From NCBI GenBank assembly GCA_020638525.1, contig JACKIL010000002.1, forward strand, positions 248,001 to 312,000: 64,000 nucleotides of DNA, written 5' to 3'. Of the stretch, positions 18,301 through 26,377 are shown piece after piece. Position numbers and translations under genes: made by a program. The first letter of the stretch is position 1. Every line of letters begins with the position of its first letter. Under the pieces are notes generated by a model. It did no database searches and had not been told where the DNA came from. It was given only the letters and a program-made list of their open reading frames with translations. The DNA is from Caulobacterales bacterium. Lineage in GTDB: Bacteria; Pseudomonadota; Alphaproteobacteria; Caulobacterales; Parvularculaceae.

Positions 18301-18483
18301 ATGCTCGTGAACTTCCGGTGACGACCGCCTTACGCTTGCGGATGAACGCCAATATTTTTCCACAAAAGTTCTATGGATTTCTGCTGGCTGTGAGATGGCG
18401 GACACGATTGGTGTAATAATTCGGAAGCGGACGAGGCCTGTGAAATCGTCCGGGGAACAACCTCAGAGATTGGTTGCCAAGTT
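18301..18483. other. Intergenic stretch before IS remnants
   Basis: I see no gene, RNA or clear terminator here. It separates matB from decayed transposase sequence. Confidence 0.4.
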
Positions 18484-18938
18484 CATGGCAGGAGGTCGTC
18501 GATTTTTATCATCGAGTGATCGGCAGTGGTTTCGATGACATGGGCAAGCCAGGCCTGCTGATCGACGCCATTGAGTTTTGCGGTCTCGACGAGCGTGTAC
18601 ATGACCGTCGCGCTCTCTCTGCAGGCGTCTGATCCAGCGAACAGGCAGTCTTCTTGCCGGCGACGATGCCATTGACGGAGCGTTCGGCAATATTGCTACC
18701 GAACTCCCGTCGACGTCGTCGAGGTAAGCGGTCGTGCGCTGCTTGCGGCCGACAGCATAGCGGATGGCGCCGGCAAGTTCACCGCCGCTGGGCACAGCGG
18801 GCGGCGTCGCCTGCAGCAAGCCGAGCAAGGTTTCGAATTTCTCTTCCGACTCGTTCTGGCGAAGACGCTGGCGCTCGTCGGGCTGACGACCCCTGGCGCG
18901 TTTTTCGATTTCGTAGAGCGCGGCGACGCGACGTGCTG
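18484..18938 (-). mobile_element. IS66-family transposase (TnpC) C-terminal remnant
   Basis: Read on the minus strand, several short frames join into the C-terminal part of an IS66 TnpC: AALYEIEKRARGRQPDER, GELAGAIRYAVGR with YLDDVDG, then FGSNIAERSVNGIVAGKK, VMYTLVETAKLNGVD and QAWLAHVIETTADHSM. At least two frameshifts separate these blocks and the N-terminal two thirds are gone. It is a dead remnant. At about 18938 it abuts a fragment of an unrelated IS3 transposase on the other strand. Confidence 0.75.
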
Positions 18939-19092
18939 AATGCGGAATGGTTCTCAACGGTCGAGCAGGCGAGAACCGCCATCCGAATCTGGCTGAAGCA
19001 ATACAACGGCATCAGGCCGAATCAGTCCCTCGGCATGCGCCCGCCAATCCCGGAAACTCTACAAGAAATTGGTTCGTAACAATGGGGCTGAA
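18939..19092 (+). mobile_element. IS3-family OrfB C-terminal fragment
   Basis: It encodes the last 46 or so residues of an IS3 OrfB, from VLNAEWFSTVEQARTAIR to MRPPIPETLQEIGS, then a stop and a GGGGCTGAACA end. The same protein segment and end recur at 40898-41057, so both derive from the same kind of element. Only the tail remains here. Confidence 0.75.
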
Positions 19093-19145
19093 CATGGTCT
19101 TATTGCCGGTTAACTAATTGCGTTTCTGCTTCGACATTCACAAAT

Positions 19146-19874
19146 TCAAGTCCTGCAAAGTGAAAATAGATCCGCGCGTGAATTAACGCCAAGCTTCGCA
19201 TATGCCCGGCGGCGATATGTGACGACACTGTTCGGCGTAATCGCCAGATCTGCAGCAATGGCTTCCGCCTTTCTTCCGCGCAAAACGCCAAGACATACTT
19301 CGCGTTCCCGGTTTGATAGCGCCGACAGCGGCTGCGGATAGTTCGGTTTCGCAGCCAACTCATAATGAAGAAGCGCCGCTTTTCCCATAATCCGCGCAAT
19401 CGGGTGGGTGATCGTTTGGCTAGTCAGAAGCCATGTCGTATTAGGACCGCGTTTGTAGAAATTAACCGAAATTCTTAGGGTATCACCAGCAGAAAGCACT
19501 GAAACCTTGTCGCTGATTCCGGGTTTGCCAAAAAAAATCTCCGCATATTTGGCGGTCATTGCACTCTTGATCTTGTTCATTTCATAGACGACGCTTTTTC
19601 CAGAACTCAATGCCATCACTTCGGCATGCAGCGGATCGTTGACATACCAGCCATCCAGATAGGTTTCAGCGAGCTTCCGTCCAGCTTTGTGATCGACAAA
19701 ACTCCTGGCGAGCAGACACTCGACGTGATTTTCCCGGTATGAGAACACCATGCATTGATCGGCGCCGACCGCTTCAACCAAATTCAGAAAGTTGGGCTGG
19801 AACTCGTCTGCTCCGACGGAGTCGAGGCCAATGCTGACCTGTCTCCAGAGGTCTTCATTTGAATGTGATTCCAT
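19146..19874 (-). CDS. LuxR-family transcriptional regulator
   Basis: A regulator of about 242 residues. The C-terminal LuxR helix-turn-helix is clear: LSNREREVCLGVLRGRKAE, then AIAADLAITPNSVVTYRRRAYAKLG cut into its two helices. The N-terminal 170 residues are a sensor-like domain without a receiver phosphorylation site and without obvious autoinducer-domain residues. The frame opens at TTG 19889, but ATG 19874 (MESHSNED) is the better start. It is divergent from the flavoprotein monooxygenase at 19993 and is its likely regulator. Confidence 0.85.
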   Translation of the reverse strand: MESHSNEDLWRQVSIGLDSVGADEFQPNFLNLVEAVGADQCMVFSYRENHVECLLARSFVDHKAGRKLAETYLDGWYVNDPLHAEVMALSSGKSVVYEMNKIKSAMTAKYAEIFFGKPGISDKVSVLSAGDTLRISVNFYKRGPNTTWLLTSQTITHPIARIMGKAALLHYELAAKPNYPQPLSALSNREREVCLGVLRGRKAEAIAADLAITPNSVVTYRRRAYAKLGVNSRADLFSLCRT

Positions 19875-19992
19875 CTGATGCCGTCTCAACGATACGTTGT
19901 CCCTCTTTTGGGGGGACAGATTTTGCTATTGGATTTCAGTACAATAGCAGCATCGTGTATTTCTCCAATTCCGCTGCGGAGGCGACCTGCAG

Positions 19993-21669
19993 ATGAGACC
20001 TGAGGGCAAGAACCAACTGGATTCACTGTATTTCGATTATCCTTTATTCGAGTCGCCGGCTCGTCGAGCAGCGGCTGGCGAAACGGAGATAACTTCCGTG
20101 GCGATTGTGGGCGCTGGCCCGGTAGGGCTCATGGCGGCTCTCACTTTGGCTTCGTTCGGGATTGCCAGTGTCGTATTTGAAAAGAAGAATACGTTTAACG
20201 ACGGCAGCCGCGCAATTTGTTTGGCGAGACAAAGCTACCACCTTTTTGAAAAAGTTGGAGCCTTGGAACCGTTTCTGCGCAAATCGCTCGGATGGACCAT
20301 GGGGCGGTCTTATTTTCGCGGAAAAAAAATCCTTGAGTTCGAAATGGCGCATGATCGGGATCAGAAGTTCATGCCCATGTATAATCTGCAACAGCAATAT
20401 ATCGAACAGTTTCTCTGGCAAGCAGCAAGCAAATCAGCATTGATCGACATTCGCTGGCTGAGTGAAGCAACCTCAATCGATTCCGATACGGATGGAGTAA
20501 GCATTCAGGTTGAAGATCCAAGTGGCGTATATCAAGTGCGCGCTGACTGGCTGCTCGCCGCTGACGGAGCCAGAAGTTCCGTCCGAACTATTCGCGGCTT
20601 GAAGTTAAAAGGCGAAAACTACGAGGGCCGCTATGTCATTGCCGATGTAAAGGCGGATTTGCCTGTTGATCCGGTTCACCCGACCGTCCGCCGCGCGCTT
20701 TTCGACCCCATCTGCCTTCCTGGCAAAACCGTACTGATCCACCGGCAGCCGGACACAATCTGGCGTATTGACTATCAGATCGATGATGACGTGGCCGTTG
20801 AAACTGCAACGAAAGAGGAGATTGTTCGCGCCAATGTCTCCAGTGTTTTAAAAGAAATCGGCTATCTCGGTAAATGGGAGCTCGAATGGTGGAGCTCTTA
20901 TACGGCCAATACGCTGTTGCTGGATGATTACAGAGACGAGCGAATTTTTTTCATTGGCGATAGTGCGCATATCGTTCCGATTTTTGGCGTGCGCGGGCTG
21001 AATAACGGGCTGATCGACGCTTTCAATATCGGATGGAAAATTGCCATGGTTGTCTCCGGCGCCGCAGGCGAGGGACTGCTGGACAGTTATACGCCGGAAC
21101 GACGGGGGGCCACGCTTGATGTATTCGAGAACGCATCAAAGAGTGCTCGGTTCATGTCGCCGCCGACATTAGGATGGCGCCTCATGCGCGATGCGGCGTT
21201 GTCGCTGGCGTTGGACTATGATTTCGCAGGGGAGTTTGCGAACCCGCGTCAGATGACGCCCTATCACTATGGTGAAAGTCCTATTACCGTCATGAATGAC
21301 GCTGTTGAGCAGCAGCCTGCGCCCGGCGCGGTCGTTCCGAACGTTCAACTGTCAAATGGCCGCTATTTCTCCGATCTGCTCGGTCGCGGATTCACTGGCG
21401 TCGTCTTTTTAAACGCCGATGAAATACCGGTTCGAGAAATGCGTCGGTTGCTCGCCGGACTGGACCGGCATTCCAGATTGTTATGCTTTGGCGACGACTG
21501 CGTCGGGAATGACGCCTCCGGCGCGGAGTCACAAAGGATAGCGGCCGCGTTTTCCGCCGAGCCGGGTGAATTTATTCTTGTCAGGCCCGATATGCATATC
21601 GCGGCGCGCTGGCGATGTCCTGAACCGCTGGAAATCCGGACGACTCTTGCGAACGTGCTATGTAGGTAG
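19993..21669 (+). CDS. FAD-dependent phenol hydroxylase (MhpA-like)
   Basis: A 558-residue group A flavoprotein monooxygenase of the 3-(3-hydroxyphenyl)propionate hydroxylase type. Motifs are VGAGPVGLMAAL for FAD/ADP, LLAADGARSSVR, and FFIGDSAHIVPIFGVRGLNN cut at the GD core. The C-terminal part is a thioredoxin-like dimerisation domain, as in the longer members. GGAGG lies about 10 bp before the ATG. It pairs with a DUF2783 gene 14 bp downstream, a common association of such hydroxylases. The likely reaction is ring hydroxylation of a phenolic acid. Confidence 0.88.
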   Translation: MRPEGKNQLDSLYFDYPLFESPARRAAAGETEITSVAIVGAGPVGLMAALTLASFGIASVVFEKKNTFNDGSRAICLARQSYHLFEKVGALEPFLRKSLGWTMGRSYFRGKKILEFEMAHDRDQKFMPMYNLQQQYIEQFLWQAASKSALIDIRWLSEATSIDSDTDGVSIQVEDPSGVYQVRADWLLAADGARSSVRTIRGLKLKGENYEGRYVIADVKADLPVDPVHPTVRRALFDPICLPGKTVLIHRQPDTIWRIDYQIDDDVAVETATKEEIVRANVSSVLKEIGYLGKWELEWWSSYTANTLLLDDYRDERIFFIGDSAHIVPIFGVRGLNNGLIDAFNIGWKIAMVVSGAAGEGLLDSYTPERRGATLDVFENASKSARFMSPPTLGWRLMRDAALSLALDYDFAGEFANPRQMTPYHYGESPITVMNDAVEQQPAPGAVVPNVQLSNGRYFSDLLGRGFTGVVFLNADEIPVREMRRLLAGLDRHSRLLCFGDDCVGNDASGAESQRIAAAFSAEPGEFILVRPDMHIAARWRCPEPLEIRTTLANVLCR

Positions 21670-21683
21670 GAAGGCGGTTCAAC

Positions 21684-21875
21684 ATGGCGCTCCAATTCTC
21701 TGAACTGGAACACGTGTACGATAAGCTTGCGGTCACTCTCGACGGAATTGACGATTCTGAAAGAGACCTGTTTCTTGCAAAGCTGGTTCTGGCGCTAGCG
21801 TACAAAGCTGGTTCAATCGAAGACGTGCTTGAATCAATCGAAAAATGCTCCCGCGGCATCAACCCAGCAAAGTGA
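21684..21875 (+). CDS. DUF2783-family small protein
   Basis: A 63-residue acidic helical protein. It begins MALQFSELEHVYDKLAVTLDGI and has LFLAKLVLALAYKAGS, which fits the DUF2783 family. Such proteins are typically encoded next to FAD-dependent aromatic hydroxylases, as here (14 bp after the hydroxylase stop). Its role is not known; a small accessory or stabilising subunit is a guess. Confidence 0.75.
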   Translation: MALQFSELEHVYDKLAVTLDGIDDSERDLFLAKLVLALAYKAGSIEDVLESIEKCSRGINPAK

Positions 21876-22044
21876 GAGCTGCCCCGGAATACAAACAAGT
21901 TTCCTGAGAGCGGATTAAGCTGCAAAGCCGTTTGCCCTGCGCTGATAATACATCGCCCTGGCGCATGTCGGTGGCGCGCCAGTCACATTTTCGTTCCAGG
22001 CGACAGCACCATCATAACGCCTGTCGAAAAACAGGATCCGCATC

Positions 22045-23055
22045 TCAGCCGCCCGTCATAGACATCGGGCGCGCCACAGACGGCGCTGCGCCTCTAGCGA
22101 TTTCAAAATGATGGCGCTCCGGCTTCATGATCATCGCCCGGTCGAGCGCCGCATCGAGCGCACGCGCTGGTGCGAATCCGCGCAAGGCCGCCCTCAGGTC
22201 GATCTTGCCGTCATCGCCGAGACAGGAATAGAGCTCGCCCGTGCAAGTCACGCGCACACGGTTGCAGCCGGCGCAAAAATTGTTTGTGAGCGGAGTAATC
22301 AGCCCAAGCTCGCCGCCGGTTTCCTCAATACGGACGTAGCGCGCCGGCCCACCGGTCGATTTCATAAGGGGCGCCAGCGTCCATGACTGCTCCAGTCGTT
22401 CGCGAACCGCCGTCAGGGGCAGGTAATGGTCAGCGCGGTCCTCGTCGATTTCGCCGAGCGGCATCGCCTCGATCAGAGTGAGCGCCATGCCGTGGCCATG
22501 GGCCCAGGCGATGAGGCTCGGGATCTCGTGCTCATTAACGCCCTTGAGCGCGACCGTGTTGATCTTGACCGCAAGCCCCGCCGCCTGCGCGGCGTCGATC
22601 CCTTTGAGCACGTCAGAGAGCCGGTTTCGACGAGTGAGGCGTTCAAAAACGGCGTCGTCGAGCGTGTCGAGCGAGACATTAACGCGGGCGACGCCCGCGG
22701 CCGCAAGTCCCTCCGCATGTGCCGCCAGCCTCGTCGCGTTGGTGGTAAGTGCTAGCTCTTTCAGGTCTCCCTTTTCGAGCCGGCGACCCATCCGCGCCAT
22801 GAATTGAAGGACGTCGCGGCGCACCAGCGGCTCGCCGCCTGTCACCCGGATTTTCTCCACGCCGCGCGCGATGAAGGCGTCGGCGACGGCTTCCAGTTCT
22901 TCAAGACTCAGGACCTCAGCCTTCGGAAGGAAGGCCATACGCTCGGCCATACAATAGCGACACCGCAGGTCGCAGCGGTCGGTAACAGAAAGCCGAAGAT
23001 AGCGGATGCGGCGGCCAAAGCCGTCAATGAGGGGCGATTGGGGCATTGGCTCCAT
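22045..23055 (-). CDS. moaA: GTP 3',8-cyclase (molybdenum cofactor biosynthesis)
   Basis: A radical-SAM enzyme of about 336 residues that makes the first intermediate of molybdopterin from GTP. The N-terminal cluster motif is CDLRCRYC (Cys-x3-Cys-x2-Cys), with GGEPLVRRD following. The C-terminal cluster cysteines are in NFCAGCNRVRVTCTGELYSC. It ends in Gly-Gly, required in the family. The start may be ATG 23055, ATG 23046 or GTG 23082. No other moa or moe genes are in the window, only a broken fdhD directly upstream. This is a stand-alone copy inside the accessory region. Confidence 0.92.
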   Translation of the reverse strand: MEPMPQSPLIDGFGRRIRYLRLSVTDRCDLRCRYCMAERMAFLPKAEVLSLEELEAVADAFIARGVEKIRVTGGEPLVRRDVLQFMARMGRRLEKGDLKELALTTNATRLAAHAEGLAAAGVARVNVSLDTLDDAVFERLTRRNRLSDVLKGIDAAQAAGLAVKINTVALKGVNEHEIPSLIAWAHGHGMALTLIEAMPLGEIDEDRADHYLPLTAVRERLEQSWTLAPLMKSTGGPARYVRIEETGGELGLITPLTNNFCAGCNRVRVTCTGELYSCLGDDGKIDLRAALRGFAPARALDAALDRAMIMKPERHHFEIARGAAPSVARPMSMTGG

Positions 23056-23094
23056 GGTACACTTGCTGCTCGCCGGCGTCACGGGGCTTGAGGC

Positions 23095-23385
23095 TCAAAA
23101 GGCGACAAGGCCTTCTACCGCGAGATATTTGTCACCGGACCGACAATCGAAATCGATCCCCGCTTCTTGCGCCATGCGCCCCGCAAGCGCCGTCGGACCA
23201 AATTGGCAAGCGATCGCGGTTACGCCCCGCCGCGCGACCTTCGCGACAATTCATAAGAAAAGTAGTTCGACATCATGACGAAGCCGTCGGCGGCGCATCC
23301 GGCGCGCGCAATCGCGCCCAGAAACATGTCGAGGGCGCAATGGCGCCCGACATTCTGGCGGGCGTGAATGAATATTCAGGCAGCT
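23095..23385 (-). pseudogene. fdhD: fdhD (formate dehydrogenase sulfurtransferase) C-terminal remnant
   Basis: No intact frame exists, but the minus strand encodes the FdhD C-terminal third in two frames. The first gives RQNVGRHCALDMFLGAI and GFVMMSNYFSYEL; after a one-base shift near 23243 it resumes VARRGVTAIACQFGPTALAG, RMAQEAGIDF and stops at 23095. FdhD has a hallmark DVGRHNALDK and SYEL at these places. FdhD supplies sulfur to the molybdenum cofactor of formate dehydrogenase. It lies just upstream of moaA on the same strand, so the two were probably one cofactor operon. It lacks the N-terminal two thirds and is dead. Confidence 0.7.
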
Positions 23386-23522
23386 GATTTTCGCCGTACG
23401 CGATAGACAACGACTGAAGAACGGTCCCATATCGAAGTCTTAGCGCGTAACATCGCAATATTTGCTAACCGATCGCCGCTCTTTGATTCTGGCTGAGGAA
23501 CGAAAAAACCGACCCTAGCCCC

Positions 23523-24062
23523 TCAAACTTTTCCGTCGCGGTCCAGCGCGAGCAGAACAAAGGCCATACGGCAGTGCTTGTCGGAGCGGTTAGACCAGCT
23601 ATGGTTTGTGGCGCGCTGAATGAGGACATCTCCCGCACGCATCAATGTCTCGCCCTCGTCCATCATGGCGTAAATTTCCCCTTCCAGACAAATCGCATAA
23701 TCGAGCGACTCGGTCTTGTGGAACCACATGTGCCGAGGGTTGTCGCTATCCTTCACTTCATGATGGTCAAGAAAAGAATTGAGCTTTTTCAGATCGTAGC
23801 TTGCATCCGGCGGAAAATCGACAATGCGAAGAATCGATCCGTTTTCAGAGTGGAATCCAAAAACATGGTCCTTGGGCGCAGGCTCACTCCCTTTCGCGGC
23901 GCCATCGCCGGTTGCCCATAAAACCTGGACAAATGACGGGGCATAATCCGCGACAAACCGATTGGGCGGCGGGCCATCCGAAAGAAAATATGACCGGCCG
24001 TCTTCGTTTGTGGCGGTCACAATCCGCCGAATTGGTCGCCGATCCGCTGTGCCCTCGCTCAC
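23523..24062 (-). CDS. Cupin-domain protein
   Basis: A 179-residue protein with a C-terminal cupin barrel. The segment WFHKTESLDYAICLEGEIYAM gives the first cupin motif, and GDVLIQRATNHSWSNRSD the second. The start is GTG 24062 with GGGAG upstream. Proteins of this type are common in aromatic and amino-acid catabolic clusters; some are metal enzymes, many are sensors. The metal-binding His set is incomplete by eye, so the activity is unknown. It is divergent from the cyclodeaminase-like gene at 24287. Confidence 0.8.
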   Translation of the reverse strand: MSEGTADRRPIRRIVTATNEDGRSYFLSDGPPPNRFVADYAPSFVQVLWATGDGAAKGSEPAPKDHVFGFHSENGSILRIVDFPPDASYDLKKLNSFLDHHEVKDSDNPRHMWFHKTESLDYAICLEGEIYAMMDEGETLMRAGDVLIQRATNHSWSNRSDKHCRMAFVLLALDRDGKV

Positions 24063-24286
24063 GCTCGCTCTCCCTGCCCTGACGCAGACCCCCAGTGAGT
24101 CCGCATATAATATAATCTATTAGAGAAACGAGCCGTTTTGTAAAGGCTCGCGTCCACGCGCCGGGATCGATTGAATCCACTACCTATTTGGTATTGACAG
24201 AGCGGAATGTTAGTTTCAAAACGCTACGGTTAGTAATATCTGACGGAGTCGCATTTCGCGTCGCGGGATCGGACAGGCGAGGATCA

Positions 24287-25282
24287 ATGGCTGCGCTGCA
24301 TTTCGTATCGGACGAAGTCGCACAAGAGGTATTTGACTGGCGCAGCGCTGTCGCGCGACTTCAGGATGTTTACGCCCATGAGTTCGGCGCAGGCGCCTCG
24401 CCTCCGCGAACAGTCGCCGTCGATGGCCCATCCTGGCTGCGCACCCTGCCCGGGAATCCCCCCGGGTTACGCCATTTCGGGGCCAAAATTATGGGAGCCA
24501 CGATGACGGCGCCTACTCCGACAGCGGATTATGTCATCGTGCTTTTCGAAAAGGCGTCGGGACGTATCGCCGGGTTTTTGGACGCGAAGACGATTACAGG
24601 CTTTCGTACGGCCGCCACCACTGCGGCGGCAATCGACAAATTGATCCCGGCCGGCCCGGTTCGTCTGGGCGTGATAGGTTCGGGGTTAGAAGCCTCAATG
24701 CATACGCGCGCGTTCGCATCCATCCGGGATCTGACTGAAATTACCGTGTTCAGCCCGAGCCCCGGCAGCCGCGAACGCTTCGCGGCGACTATGGCTGAGG
24801 AACTTGGCGTCGGCGCCCGCGCCGTTGCGTCCCCCGAAATTGCGGTCGGTGGTGTTGATCTCGTTTTGACCGCCGCGCGATCACGCGATGAAACGCCAAT
24901 CCTTTTTAGCGACTGGATTGCGCCGCATTCTGCAGTTGTCTCTATCGGGTCGACGATCCCTTCGCAAAGAGAGATTGACATATCAGTAATTGAGCGCGCC
25001 GACCTGATCGTCTGCGACATGCTCGAGGAAACGCTCAACGAAACCGGCGATATGATAGCTGCAAAAAAGGCGGGAATCGCCTTTGAGGAAAAATGCATTT
25101 CGCTAAACTCGTTACTGAATGGGAGCGCCGCCAAATTAGTCAGCGACGCTAGGCGACCGATGTACAAATCAGTGGGCGCTGGGATTCAGGATGTCGTGGT
25201 TGGCGCATTGATCTTTGAGAAAGCTGTGGCGGCTGGTTTGGCGACGCCGCTTGCGGCGGAGTTTTCAGGAAAAGCGCTCTAG
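24287..25282 (+). CDS. Ornithine cyclodeaminase/mu-crystallin family protein
   Basis: About 331 residues. The family includes ornithine cyclodeaminase, ketimine reductase and related NAD(P)-dependent imine or amino-acid enzymes. The cofactor loop is GVIGSGLEASMHTRAF, followed by ITVFSPSPGSRERFA. An upstream TTG keeps the frame open from 24188, but ATG 24287 with GAGG 4 bp upstream is the better start. It leads the block containing the DapA-like lyase and an aldehyde dehydrogenase. The substrate is unknown. Confidence 0.8.
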   Translation: MAALHFVSDEVAQEVFDWRSAVARLQDVYAHEFGAGASPPRTVAVDGPSWLRTLPGNPPGLRHFGAKIMGATMTAPTPTADYVIVLFEKASGRIAGFLDAKTITGFRTAATTAAAIDKLIPAGPVRLGVIGSGLEASMHTRAFASIRDLTEITVFSPSPGSRERFAATMAEELGVGARAVASPEIAVGGVDLVLTAARSRDETPILFSDWIAPHSAVVSIGSTIPSQREIDISVIERADLIVCDMLEETLNETGDMIAAKKAGIAFEEKCISLNSLLNGSAAKLVSDARRPMYKSVGAGIQDVVVGALIFEKAVAAGLATPLAAEFSGKAL

Positions 25283-25330
25283 ACGATTAACCCGGTCAGG
25301 GCGAATTCAGGAGCAGGGATGTAACGAATT

Positions 25331-26341
25331 ATGGCCAGCTATACTCGCAGTGAAGCACGCGACTGGGCGCGCGAGAAATTAAACGGCGTTGCTCCGGTTG
25401 TTATCCCCACGATGACTGCAGACTTTAAGCGCCTGAACGAAAAAGCCGTTCGGCACGATGTGGCATTGACCAAGAAGCACGGCTTTATCGGCTCGCTTGC
25501 GGTGTCTGAAGTACCGCTTTCAGTGGACGAGCACGACCAGTTTCAAAAGATCATGGTTGATGAGGGCGGTAAAGACTACATTGTAGTGCACCACGCCATT
25601 TTCAACACGCTTGAAGACAATATTGAAATGGTGAGAAAGGCCGAAGCGAATGGTTGCGAACTTGTCCTGCTCGGCTATCCCCCGCATTTCTTCCCAAAGT
25701 CGCTGGATGACGTATATCAATACAGTAAGGCCGTAATTGATGCGACGAATCTGGCGGTCATGCTGTTCCCTGTGCCCACCTGGGGATTTGGCCGTCTGCA
25801 TCCCGCCGACATTTCAAAAAAAATCTTGCGCCGCCTTGTTGATGATTGCCCTAATGTCGTGGCGATCAAGGCGGAAGGCGGCATGCCTTATATCATGTCC
25901 GCAATTGAAGTGCATCGCGAATTCCACAAAGAAGTCGTGATATCCTCACCGCTTGAATACGAATACCTGACGCTTGGCCAGCTTATCGACATCCCTTTCT
26001 GCGGGACGAATTACAGCGCCTTCTTCGGGCCGACAATTCCACGCGCGCACAAGCTGATGCGCGAGCGCCGCTATGACGAGGTGACTGAGATATTTTATCA
26101 GATAGATCCGATGCGAAAGGCGGTCGGAACACTTGGTTTCGGCGGTCAGGGTCTATCGAACCGCTTGTTGTGGAAATACCAGGCTTGGCTGCAGGGATAT
26201 AATGGCGGGCCGATCCGGCATCCGACCGCCAGGATCTACGCCAAAGACATGGCATTGCTCCGCAATGCGACAGCGGCGGCCGGTCTAAATCCGACAAGTA
26301 GCCCGGACGAAGAATTCTTCATCGGGCGCAACCCAGCCTGA
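25331..26341 (+). CDS. DapA/N-acetylneuraminate-lyase family aldolase
   Basis: A 336-residue TIM-barrel class I aldolase or hydratase-aldolase. The Schiff-base Lys180 lies in VVAIKAEGG. The family uses pyruvate-type Schiff-base chemistry. In aromatic catabolism such enzymes cleave hydroxybenzylidene-pyruvates to an aldehyde and pyruvate, and the aldehyde dehydrogenase directly downstream would take that aldehyde. That link is an inference. The protein is longer than DapA itself, with an extended C-terminus (RIYAKDMALLRNATAAAG). Its substrate cannot be read from the sequence. Confidence 0.82.
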   Translation: MASYTRSEARDWAREKLNGVAPVVIPTMTADFKRLNEKAVRHDVALTKKHGFIGSLAVSEVPLSVDEHDQFQKIMVDEGGKDYIVVHHAIFNTLEDNIEMVRKAEANGCELVLLGYPPHFFPKSLDDVYQYSKAVIDATNLAVMLFPVPTWGFGRLHPADISKKILRRLVDDCPNVVAIKAEGGMPYIMSAIEVHREFHKEVVISSPLEYEYLTLGQLIDIPFCGTNYSAFFGPTIPRAHKLMRERRYDEVTEIFYQIDPMRKAVGTLGFGGQGLSNRLLWKYQAWLQGYNGGPIRHPTARIYAKDMALLRNATAAAGLNPTSSPDEEFFIGRNPA

Positions 26342-26377
26342 CACCCTCCCCCCGCCTGCAGGCAAGGAATATCGAAA

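Noticed and set aside
23273..23458. 61-codon minus-strand frame near the fdhD remnant
   Set aside because: It is out of frame with the FdhD-like translation and shows no motif.
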